This document shows positions 6,381 through 13,555 of a stretch of DNA of 15,415 nt, piece after piece. Below the pieces are notes generated by a model, which saw only the letters and a list, made by a program, of their open reading frames with translations, ran no database searches and was not told the origin of the DNA. The number at the start of each line of letters is the position of its first letter. The stretch's first letter is position 1. Source of the stretch: CAYXFZ01 sp964464385 (GTDB lineage: Bacteria; Planctomycetota; UBA1135); the NCBI GenBank assembly GCA_964464385.1, contig CAYXFZ010000062.1:1-15415 (forward strand), in the 5' to 3' direction. The position numbers and the translations under genes were made by a program.

Positions 6381-9300
6381 GAGTGGATTCGGCGGATTGA
6401 TTTTCGGCTCGCTTGCCCGTTCGAGCAAGAGCTTGCCATGGCCAAGAGATGGGCCAGGACTTTTTCTGGCTTGGCGGCAGGGTGAGGCAAGATCCAGTGC
6501 CCCACCTTGGGCGTGATCACCCGAAAATCCACACCTTGCCCCTTGAGTGCCCGCTCGACGCTCCGCATGCGCCCGACGGTGCAGACCAAGCGGTCTTTGC
6601 TGCGTTGCAGAGATTCAAAGCCCATTTCACCCAGTCTGTTTTTGAGAAAGAACAGTTGGGCCAGCCGGACTACGGTCACGGGTGGTGGCCCGAAACGATC
6701 GCGGAGCGCATCCAGGGCACGATCCGCCTCAGCGACAGAGCGAATGGAGTCGAATTCTCGAAGCACAGCCAAGCGGGAGGCCTCGTCCGGGATCCAAGAG
6801 GGCGGGATGGACGCGTGAATGGCCAGTCCGAGGTCGGCGGCGAGTTTGCGGGGCAAGGCAATTTCCGCGCTTTTCTTTTGCCGCTTGGCTTTCAAATTCT
6901 GCACCGCCTTGCTGAGGAGTCGGCGGTAGGTTTCGTAACCGACGGCGGCAATGTGGCCCGATTGTTCGGAGCCAAGAAGATTGCCGGCACCACGGATTTC
7001 CAAATCGCGCAAGGCAATTTGAAAGCCGGCGCCCAAGTAACGTAGTTCTTCCACGGCCTTGAGCCGGCGGCGAGCGTCCAAGGGTAAGGGTTGGCCGCGG
7101 GGAATCAGCAACCAACACCAACCGCGACGTTCGGACCTACCGACTCTTCCGCGCAGTTGATGAAGATCGGCCAAGCCGTAGCGGTGGGCGTCATCGATGA
7201 AAATTGTGTTGGCGTTTGGAATGTCCAGGCCGCTTTCGATGATGGTGGTGCAACAAAGCACATCCGTTTCTCCTCGAACAAAATCGAGCATGACCTGTTC
7301 GATGCCGTCGGCGGGCATTTGGCCATGGGCGATGTCTACCCGGGCATTCGGCGCCAATCGACGCAAACGACTCGCCATTTTTTCCAGGGAACGAACGCGA
7401 TTGTGGACGAAGAAAACCTGCCCCCCCCGCTCCAGTTCCCGGTTTATGGCGTCGGCGATCAGATCATCTTCATCTCCCCAACGAATCTCGGTGTGCACTT
7501 CGCGGCGCCCGGGTGGGGCCGTAGAAAGGCTGGTGATGTCACGCAGGCCTGCCATGGCCATGTGCAGGGTGCGTGGGATGGGAGTTGCCGACAGAGTGAG
7601 GACATCCACTTGTTCTCGTTTTCGCTTGAGGCCATCCTTGGCCCGGACCCCGAAGCGTTGTTCCTCATCCACGATGACGAGCCCCAGTCGCCTGAAGGAA
7701 ACGTCTCGCGAGAGGATGCGGTGCGTGCCGACTAAAAGATCCACGGTTCCCTCCTTCAATCCGGCCAAAATTTGATTTCGCTTGGTTGGCTTGACGAGCC
7801 GCGAGAGCACTTCCACATGCAGGGGCCAATCCGCGAATCGCTGGCGCAAGGTTTGGAAATGTTGTTCGGCCAGGACCGTGGTCGGCGCCAAGATGGCGAC
7901 TTGCCACCCAGCCTGCATGACCTGGAATGATGCGCGGGCGGCAAGTTCCGTCTTGCCATAACCCACATCCCCACACACCAATCGGTCCATGGGGCGGTCT
8001 TGGCCCAAATCCACCTGAATTTCCCGGGTGCCTTGAGCTTGATCCGGCGTGTCTTCCCAAGGAAAGGTGGCGGCAAAGTTGGCACAATCCTCGTCGGCCG
8101 CAAAGGCCGTCCCGGGGCGTGCCAAGCGAGAAGCCTGCACTTCCAGAAGGTCGGCGGCCAAGTCCTGGACCGCTTGTTCCACCTGAGCGCGGCGGCGCAA
8201 GAAGGATCCTGAGCCGAGGCGATCCAAATGCGGGGCATTGCCACCCGCTCCGACATACCGTTCGACCAGATCCACCCGCGAGGCGGGAACGTGCAGGGTG
8301 GCCTTGTCATCAAATTCTAGGATCAGAACATCTTGATCTTCGGCGCCGGCATCGAGGCCGCGGAAAAGGGCCAGACCATGGACGGCATGCACGCCGATGC
8401 CGCCTGGTTTGAGCGCCAGAATGTCGGCAATCGGCGGCGTTTCGTCCCGCCGAGAACGAGGTCTTGGGCGGTGGCGGCCGTGGCCCGGGACGAGTTCCCG
8501 GTGGTGCAGAACCGTAAGTCGAGCCTCCGGGACACGAAAGCCGGTTGCCAAACCGCCCTCGCGAAAATGGAGATCTTCCGCCGATTGTCCGGCCTCAGCC
8601 AGGAGGTGTTCCACCCGGAGCCGCTCCGCTTCCGTCGAGCAGAGAAGATGCACCTCCTCCCCATCGGCGGCCCGTTCGGCCAGGAGGCTGGCGCCCTCCA
8701 CGACCCCGCGGCAGTATTCCTCCACCGACAGAATGTCCAGAGTTCCGTCCCGTCCTGGCAAGGCGGTCAATTCCAGCCGTTGTTGCCAAAGGGCATGTTG
8801 GCGGAGCCGAATCAGGGTTCGCGCTCTCTTTGAATTGCCGGTAACCATGCGTCCGGCCGCCTCCTCTATCTGCGCCGGATCCCAGAGGAGGAGGCGGGCC
8901 GAAGAGGGCATGCGGTCCGTGGGCAAAGGGTCATTGTCTTCGGCGGTGTCGGCCAAGTCGCGGTTCAGAGGAACCAAAACGTGTTCCAGGACGTGACGCG
9001 TGCGTTGGGAGCTCAGGTCAAACACCCGAATGCTCTCCACTTCGTCATCGAAGAACTCCAAGCGCAAGGGCTCGCCCAGGGCCGGGGCCAAGAAATCCAG
9101 AATGTCGCCGCGGAGGGCGACTTGCCCGGGTTCGGTGATGCTTGGAACTCGTTCGAAGCCGGCCGTGACCAGATGACGCAGGGCCTCCTCGGGTTCCCAC
9201 TCCATCCCGGCGGAAAGTTGCAGTGGTGCGGTGATGCCGGTTTGGTCCGGGGCCGGTTGCAAGAGTGCGGACAGCGGGGCGACTAGGATGCCGCAAAAAC

Positions 9301-9634
9301 CAGGGCGGTTGGCCAAGTCCAAGGCGTGATGACGTTCTCGCAAAACCTCAGCCTCTGCGCCCAGCGCGCCCTCGCGGGCGGGGAAGGGAACGGCCCCGGC
9401 ACCCAGGGCGAGCAAGTCGTCCACGGCAAAAACGGCGGTATCGGCATCGCTGACCACGACGAGCAATGGGCCTTTGCGCCCCTGGGCTAGGGCGGCGCTG
9501 GCCAGGGCCTTGGAGGAACCCCAGAACCCACCCCAATTCAGGGCAGAGGTCTGATGCCGAAAGGCCATACGCAGTTGTTGAAAACTTGGGCTCTTCGCCA
9601 GCGAGAGGATCGGGTTGGCGTTGGAATGGGTCAC
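6377..9634 (-). CDS. mfd: Transcription-repair coupling factor
   Basis: Mfd removes stalled RNA polymerase from DNA lesions and recruits UvrA. The 1085-aa product has the full layout. The UvrB-like N-terminal region spans about 1-330. The RNA-polymerase-interacting domain near 400-475 has GIGVHAVHGLALFRGL and FDDKATLHVPASRVDLVERY. The helicase core has Walker A GDVGYGKTE (Lys561), Walker B DEEQ (from Asp656), SATPIPRTLHMAMAGLRD, and motif VI HQLRGRVGRS. The C-terminal TRCF domain (about 930-1050) starts near PPSWIPDEASRLAVLREFDS. The GTG start at 9634-9632 overlaps the rnc stop (GTGA) and is preferred over the upstream frame, which extends into rnc. An internal ATG at residue 23 is less likely. 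The end overlaps the isomerase start by 4 bases. The length is slightly under the 1150 aa of the E. coli protein. Confidence 0.97.
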   Translation of the reverse strand: MTHSNANPILSLAKSPSFQQLRMAFRHQTSALNWGGFWGSSKALASAALAQGRKGPLLVVVSDADTAVFAVDDLLALGAGAVPFPAREGALGAEAEVLRERHHALDLANRPGFCGILVAPLSALLQPAPDQTGITAPLQLSAGMEWEPEEALRHLVTAGFERVPSITEPGQVALRGDILDFLAPALGEPLRLEFFDDEVESIRVFDLSSQRTRHVLEHVLVPLNRDLADTAEDNDPLPTDRMPSSARLLLWDPAQIEEAAGRMVTGNSKRARTLIRLRQHALWQQRLELTALPGRDGTLDILSVEEYCRGVVEGASLLAERAADGEEVHLLCSTEAERLRVEHLLAEAGQSAEDLHFREGGLATGFRVPEARLTVLHHRELVPGHGRHRPRPRSRRDETPPIADILALKPGGIGVHAVHGLALFRGLDAGAEDQDVLILEFDDKATLHVPASRVDLVERYVGAGGNAPHLDRLGSGSFLRRRAQVEQAVQDLAADLLEVQASRLARPGTAFAADEDCANFAATFPWEDTPDQAQGTREIQVDLGQDRPMDRLVCGDVGYGKTELAARASFQVMQAGWQVAILAPTTVLAEQHFQTLRQRFADWPLHVEVLSRLVKPTKRNQILAGLKEGTVDLLVGTHRILSRDVSFRRLGLVIVDEEQRFGVRAKDGLKRKREQVDVLTLSATPIPRTLHMAMAGLRDITSLSTAPPGRREVHTEIRWGDEDDLIADAINRELERGGQVFFVHNRVRSLEKMASRLRRLAPNARVDIAHGQMPADGIEQVMLDFVRGETDVLCCTTIIESGLDIPNANTIFIDDAHRYGLADLHQLRGRVGRSERRGWCWLLIPRGQPLPLDARRRLKAVEELRYLGAGFQIALRDLEIRGAGNLLGSEQSGHIAAVGYETYRRLLSKAVQNLKAKRQKKSAEIALPRKLAADLGLAIHASIPPSWIPDEASRLAVLREFDSIRSVAEADRALDALRDRFGPPPVTVVRLAQLFFLKNRLGEMGFESLQRSKDRLVCTVGRMRSVERALKGQGVDFRVITPKVGHWILPHPAAKPEKVLAHLLAMASSCSNGQASRKSIRRIHS

Positions 9635-10458
9635 GCGTTGAGGTCGGTTCCGTCCGAATCTGGCCCTGCTCGGGACGCGTTCTTGGGTAGGGCCTGGATG
9701 GCGGCCCAAGCGGCGGACCGTTCCGCTTCCTTTTTGGAGTTGGCCCAGTCGCCTTCAACACGAGAATCGCCAAAGGAAACCGCGACGCGAAATTGAGGCG
9801 AGTGGGAAGGATCTCGCGTGTCGAGGAGGGAATATTTGGGCAGGCTTCCCAAGTTTTGCTGACACCAAACCTGCAAGCTCTGTTTGGCACGGGAGGCCGC
9901 GAAGTCTTCCCGCAGGCGCTTCATTTCGGGGTGCAGCCAACGCAGGGCGACGAAAGAAGCGCGGCGAAGACGCACTTCCGGCGGGCTGTCCAAATAGACC
10001 GCTCCAAGGAGGGCCTCCAGGGCATTGCCGAGAACGGAGGCCGGGAGTGGTGAGCGCTGCAGGCCACGGCCCAGCTTGAGAAAAGGGGCGATGCCAAGCC
10101 GCTCGGCGGCCCGCTCCAGAGTGGCCCGGGCAACGAGGAGACTCTTGAGCTCGGTGAGGCGGCCCTCGCGCTGGCCCGGCAAAATTCGAAAAAGCGCCTC
10201 CGAAACGACGAGGCTCAGGACCGCGTCGCCTAAAAATTCAAGACGCTCGTTGTTCTCCCCTCGGGTGGATGCGTGGGTCAGGGCCGCCCGCAGGAGGCCC
10301 GGGTCGCGAAACCGGTGGCCGAGGAGAGATTCCAATCGGGCGAGGTCAGGATCGTCCTCTCCCACAGAAGCATCATAGAATCCGGCCAAAGTTCCGGGCG
10401 GAAGATTCTGTGGCATGCCACGCGTTCTGTGGCGTATTCCGCGGTAGGCTTCACTCAT
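9631..10458 (-). CDS. rnc: Ribonuclease III
   Basis: RNase III cuts double-stranded RNA, including rRNA precursors. From the chosen start the product is 275 aa. It has the signature ERLEFLGDAVL (71-81; Glu71, Glu74, Asp78), the second acidic site region SVLGNALEALLGAVYLD (Asn145 where E. coli has Asp114; Glu148 equals Glu117) and a C-terminal dsRNA-binding domain (about 192-257, KYSLLDTRDPSHSPQFRVAV, then KKEAERSAAWAAI). The ATG at 10458 is chosen because GGAGG (10472-10468) lies 9 nt upstream. An ATG at 10416, giving 261 aa, is a real alternative since the first 40 residues are not conserved. Asn at the Asp114 site is found in other bacterial RNase III proteins. It leads a coupled rnc-mfd-isomerase set and is divergent from the methyltransferase gene. 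Confidence 0.95.
   Translation of the reverse strand: MSEAYRGIRHRTRGMPQNLPPGTLAGFYDASVGEDDPDLARLESLLGHRFRDPGLLRAALTHASTRGENNERLEFLGDAVLSLVVSEALFRILPGQREGRLTELKSLLVARATLERAAERLGIAPFLKLGRGLQRSPLPASVLGNALEALLGAVYLDSPPEVRLRRASFVALRWLHPEMKRLREDFAASRAKQSLQVWCQQNLGSLPKYSLLDTRDPSHSPQFRVAVSFGDSRVEGDWANSKKEAERSAAWAAIQALPKNASRAGPDSDGTDLNA
10445..10450 (+). promoter_or_regulatory. Putative -10 box of the methyltransferase gene (leaderless type)
   Basis: TAGGCT ends 6 nt before the ATG at 10457, so transcription would begin at or next to the start codon. There is no Shine-Dalgarno site and no strong -35 box. Confidence 0.35.
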
Positions 10459-12004
10459 GGCCGGACGCCTCCAGGACCTTTCCCGTCTTCTCCTCAACCA
10501 GTGGCGAACCAGCCACGACCTCGCCATGGAATTGTATGGCGGGACGGTGGACGCCAAGAGCCTGCGGGCTGTTCGTCAGGCCCTTTCGCGACTCCGGGAA
10601 ACTCTGGCCGCGGAATCTTGGCCATTACCCGTTCCGGCCGGGCGAATTTTGGTTTTGGATGAGCGTTGGCAACGCAAGGAGGACGGGCGAGGCTCTGAGA
10701 AGGCCTTTCGCCTGCGCCAACAGGAACCTCGCGCTGTTTCAAAACCCTCGCCACAGACCGGCGCATCTTGGCTGCAACTTTGGCTCTCTCCCTCCTCGTG
10801 GAGTGGTTGGATTATCCCGGGCTTTCAGGCCCTGCAACAGGATCGCTTGATCCGCCACAACCATCTCTACACCGATTCTCGTGGGCCCGACAATTGGCTC
10901 ACGGTCGCTTCATCCAAAATGTATCGGGAGGCGGAACGGGCCGCTGGCGTAGCGGCCTATGAGGAACTGCATGCTGCGGATGCTTCTTGGATGACCGAGG
11001 ATTTGATTTACTTGGGCTTGGGTACCGGTTCCGGCATGGCGGATGTTCGCGTTCTCCGCGAACTCCTTGACCAGGATCGCCAGCGCCGAGTGCGTGCCGT
11101 GCCTCTGGATTTTTCGCCGGTTCTCCTCTCCGAGACCGTGGCCAACCTCTACCAAGAGTTCCGCGAAGAAATCACGGCCGGTCGATTGGAGGTGCAACCC
11201 ATCCTTGGAGATTTGGAACAGCCGGGAGAATGGGTGCGGCTCCTGCCCACTCCAGGCGCGGCCACTTCCCTTTTGATTGGCATGTTTGGCAATACCATTG
11301 GCCATCTACAGAACCGCGAACGTGCCACTTTGCAGGCCATCTTCGACGAATTGGACGCTTGGGCCGAGAAACAAGGCGTGGCCTCCTGGTCCACAAAAAA
11401 CACGCGCGTTATTTTGGGAATCAGCCTCAAGCGGCCCGACGGTGCTCCACACGGCCGCACCGAAGAGAGCTCCCGTCGCTGGCTGAACTTGATTTGTGAT
11501 CCGCTCAAGACCTTGTTGGAGACATCCGAAGGGGAATACCAGATGGTGCTCTTGGATGAGGACAAACGCAGCCTGGACGATCAAGGTCGGACCGCCATCG
11601 CCGAATTGCGGCGGCGCGGCTCGCGCGGTGCTGTTATTGGCCATATTTGCCACGAGGAAATTCCGTATCGGCCCTCGGATGGCATTACTGGCGTAGTCCA
11701 GCGCTATGTCTTTGGCTTCGACAAAGACCTCCAACTCCAAGGTGAGGCCGTCTTCCGACGCCACCACCTACCCGAATCCCGATGGCAGGAGGCGGGTAGC
11801 CTGAAGGCCAAGTTCGAGGCCGGCGAGGACGAAATTGTCGTCTGTGAAGTGACGCAATTTGATCTACGGAGCTTTCGCTCCGCCCTCAAACGCTTGGGTG
11901 TGGCCCATTCCGACGCCCAGGTCACGGAGGTGAAGGTGGGTTCAGCTCGGCCCTATGTCTTACTGGCGTTTGCGCGGTGGCCGGAATCGGCCGCACGACC
12001 GTAG
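10457..12004 (+). CDS. Winged-helix / EgtD-like SAM-dependent methyltransferase fusion
   Basis: The product is 515 aa. Residues about 150-515 resemble the histidine-specific methyltransferase family of EgtD. Motif I LGLGTGSG is at 186-193, the post-I acidic residue is in VRAVPLDFS (Asp218), GD is at 251-252, IGMFGNTIGHL is at 274-284 (EgtD has a GSTIGN segment here), and the C-terminal strand is YVLLAFARW (500-508). Residues 1-70 look like a winged helix: DLSRLLLNQWRTSHDLAMEL, then SLRAVRQALSRLRETL, then the wing PLPVPAGRILVLDE, most like OmpR/SARP-type domains. The linker 75-145 is variable and basic. EgtD makes hercynine for ergothioneine; no egtB lies nearby and a conserved Asn of EgtD seems to be His283 here, so the substrate may differ. 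The stop TAG forms part of the fabI -10 box. Confidence 0.75.
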   Translation: MAGRLQDLSRLLLNQWRTSHDLAMELYGGTVDAKSLRAVRQALSRLRETLAAESWPLPVPAGRILVLDERWQRKEDGRGSEKAFRLRQQEPRAVSKPSPQTGASWLQLWLSPSSWSGWIIPGFQALQQDRLIRHNHLYTDSRGPDNWLTVASSKMYREAERAAGVAAYEELHAADASWMTEDLIYLGLGTGSGMADVRVLRELLDQDRQRRVRAVPLDFSPVLLSETVANLYQEFREEITAGRLEVQPILGDLEQPGEWVRLLPTPGAATSLLIGMFGNTIGHLQNRERATLQAIFDELDAWAEKQGVASWSTKNTRVILGISLKRPDGAPHGRTEESSRRWLNLICDPLKTLLETSEGEYQMVLLDEDKRSLDDQGRTAIAELRRRGSRGAVIGHICHEEIPYRPSDGITGVVQRYVFGFDKDLQLQGEAVFRRHHLPESRWQEAGSLKAKFEAGEDEIVVCEVTQFDLRSFRSALKRLGVAHSDAQVTEVKVGSARPYVLLAFARWPESAARP

Positions 12005-12007
12005 AAT
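12002..12007 (+). promoter_or_regulatory. Putative fabI -10 box overlapping the upstream stop codon
   Basis: TAGAAT (5 of 6 match) includes the TAG stop of the methyltransferase gene and ends 7 nt before the fabI ATG. This would give a leaderless or nearly leaderless mRNA. The -35 region is weak (TGGCCG at 11978-11983, 3 of 6). Co-transcription with the upstream gene is also possible. Confidence 0.4.
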
Positions 12008-12014
12008 TCCCGGC

Positions 12015-12782
12015 ATGCTCGAGGGAAAAACCGGCATCGTGTTCGGAGTGGCCAATCACCGGAGTCTGGCTTGGTTCATTGCCAGGCAAGCGCATCGTCA
12101 TGGTGCCAAGATTCAATTGGTTGCTGCCAACGAACGCTTCCGCGACAAGATGGCCCCGCACGCCGAAAAGGAGGGCATTCCCGAGCCCCTGATCTGCGAT
12201 GTGACTCAAGACGAGTCCATCGAGCAGGTCTTCGAACAGATTCAAAAAGAAACTCCGCAATTGGATTTTTTGGTGCATTCCATTGCTTTCGCCCGCAAGG
12301 AAGATCTCGAAGGTCGTTTCGTGGAGACCACCCGAGAGGGTTACCTTCTGGCGCAGAATATTTCTTCCTACAGTTTCGTCGCCCTCATGCGAGCCGCCGA
12401 ACCTCTCATGACAGCGGGCTCCAATGCCCTGACATTAACTTACATTGGTTCCCAGCGTTCGGTGCCCAATTACAACGTCATGGGCGTGGCCAAGGCGGCC
12501 CTGGAATCCACGGTGCGCTATCTGGCGGCCGACTTTGGGCCTTCCAACATTCGGGTCAACGCGATTTCCGCCGGCCCGATTAAAACCCTATCTTCTGCTG
12601 GAATTGCCGGTCTGCGGGAAAAATTGGACCTCCAACACGTACGCAATCCCTTGCGCCGCAACATCGAGGGCGATGATGTGGGCAAAGCGGCGGTGTTCCT
12701 CTTGTCGGACTATGCCGCTGGCGTCACGGGCGAGGTGCTCTACGTGGATAACGGCTACCACTCCTGCGCCACGTGGGCCTGA
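12015..12782 (+). CDS. fabI: Enoyl-[acyl-carrier-protein] reductase (NADH), FabI type
   Basis: FabI reduces trans-2-enoyl-ACP in the last step of each fatty-acid elongation cycle. The 255-aa product is a short-chain dehydrogenase with FabI-specific features. The N-terminal nucleotide site GIVFGVANHRSLAW (7-20) is followed by DFLVHSIAFA (84-93). The catalytic pair Tyr153 and Lys160 in YNVMGVAK has the FabI spacing of six residues, and Tyr143 lies in TYIGSQ. SAGPIKTLSSAGI (185-197) is the classic FabI loop, and the end GEVLYVDNGYH is conserved. The length is typical. The ATG at 12015 starts the conserved 'L.GK..IVFGVAN' segment; the longer frame from 11955 would overlap the upstream gene. There is no Shine-Dalgarno site. 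The stop overlaps the thiD-like start by 10 bp. Confidence 0.96.
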   Translation: MLEGKTGIVFGVANHRSLAWFIARQAHRHGAKIQLVAANERFRDKMAPHAEKEGIPEPLICDVTQDESIEQVFEQIQKETPQLDFLVHSIAFARKEDLEGRFVETTREGYLLAQNISSYSFVALMRAAEPLMTAGSNALTLTYIGSQRSVPNYNVMGVAKAALESTVRYLAADFGPSNIRVNAISAGPIKTLSSAGIAGLREKLDLQHVRNPLRRNIEGDDVGKAAVFLLSDYAAGVTGEVLYVDNGYHSCATWA

Positions 12783-13555
12783 CCTCCGGACAGGCGACCG
12801 TCCTTTGCGTCGCCGGGTCTGATCCAGGCGCGGGTGCTGGTTTGCAGATGGATGCAAGGGCCGCTCACGCTCTGGGCTGGGAATTTTATGGCGTGGTGGC
12901 GGTGGACACGCAGCAGGACGAAAAAGGACTGCATGCAGCACAGGTCCGAAACGCCGCTGAGGTTGCCCAGCATTGCCGCAAAGCTCTCGCTTCCGGCGAG
13001 GTTCGGGCCATCAAGACCGGAGCCTTGGGGGATGAAATCATCGTTTCGGCTGTGGCCGAGTGCTTCTCCGATTTTCCGGACATTCCTCTGGTTGTGGATC
13101 CGGTGCGGCGAGCCTCGCGAATTGCCGTAGACGGCGCGGTTCTCCTCACCGATGCAGGTTGGGATGCCATGAAAAAATTCTTGTTCCCGTTGGCCACGCT
13201 GGTTACCCCCAACTTGGAGGAGTGGAATCACGGAGTCGGCTACGAAGCTTGTGCCGCCGTCCTGGTCACCGGTATTGCTGGCGCCAACGAAACCATCCTC
13301 GATCGCCTTCTTCGCCCTGGCCTCGACCCAAGTACCTGGACACATCCCCGGGTCGTGGGCCATGAAAACCTCCACGGCACCGGTTGCATGCTTTCTACCC
13401 TGATTGCCGGTACCATACCCGACCCAATTTCAAGCAAGCAAGCGTCCCAACCCAGCAAATCAATAGGAGGGCAGAACACCCAAATTGCGGGAACAATGCT
13501 CGACAAAGCGATCAGTCATGCCCTGGAGATAATCGCAGATGGCACGTTCCGGTGA
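12773..13555 (+). CDS. thiD: ThiD-like hydroxymethylpyrimidine (phosphate) kinase, divergent
   Basis: ThiD phosphorylates hydroxymethylpyrimidine and its phosphate for thiamine synthesis. The 260-aa product keeps VLCVAGSDPGAGAGLQMD (10-27), KTGALGD (81-87), LVVDPV (106-111), TPNLEE (145-150) and HGTGCMLST (201-209). GTGC carries the catalytic Cys of the ThiD group. It departs from the family in VRRASR after VVDP (usually VMVA.SG), a shortened stretch after AVLVTG where GGH is normally found, and a Ser/Gln-rich insert at about 215-241 (PDPISSKQASQPSKSIGG) before the last helix. The substrate could therefore be another vitamin-like alcohol such as pyridoxal. The GTG start at 12773 overlaps fabI by 10 bp and lacks a Shine-Dalgarno site. 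Its last 96 bp run over the end of the convergent dgt gene. Confidence 0.8.
   Translation: MGLTSGQATVLCVAGSDPGAGAGLQMDARAAHALGWEFYGVVAVDTQQDEKGLHAAQVRNAAEVAQHCRKALASGEVRAIKTGALGDEIIVSAVAECFSDFPDIPLVVDPVRRASRIAVDGAVLLTDAGWDAMKKFLFPLATLVTPNLEEWNHGVGYEACAAVLVTGIAGANETILDRLLRPGLDPSTWTHPRVVGHENLHGTGCMLSTLIAGTIPDPISSKQASQPSKSIGGQNTQIAGTMLDKAISHALEIIADGTFR

Noticed and set aside
7091..9286. Many plus-strand frames of 100-200 codons opposite mfd
   Set aside because: GC-rich coding DNA produces long antisense frames. These have no recognisable motifs, while the mfd frame is complete and conserved.
12071..12583. 170-codon plus-strand frame inside fabI
   Set aside because: It is an out-of-frame shadow of a highly conserved enzyme gene, with no motifs of its own.
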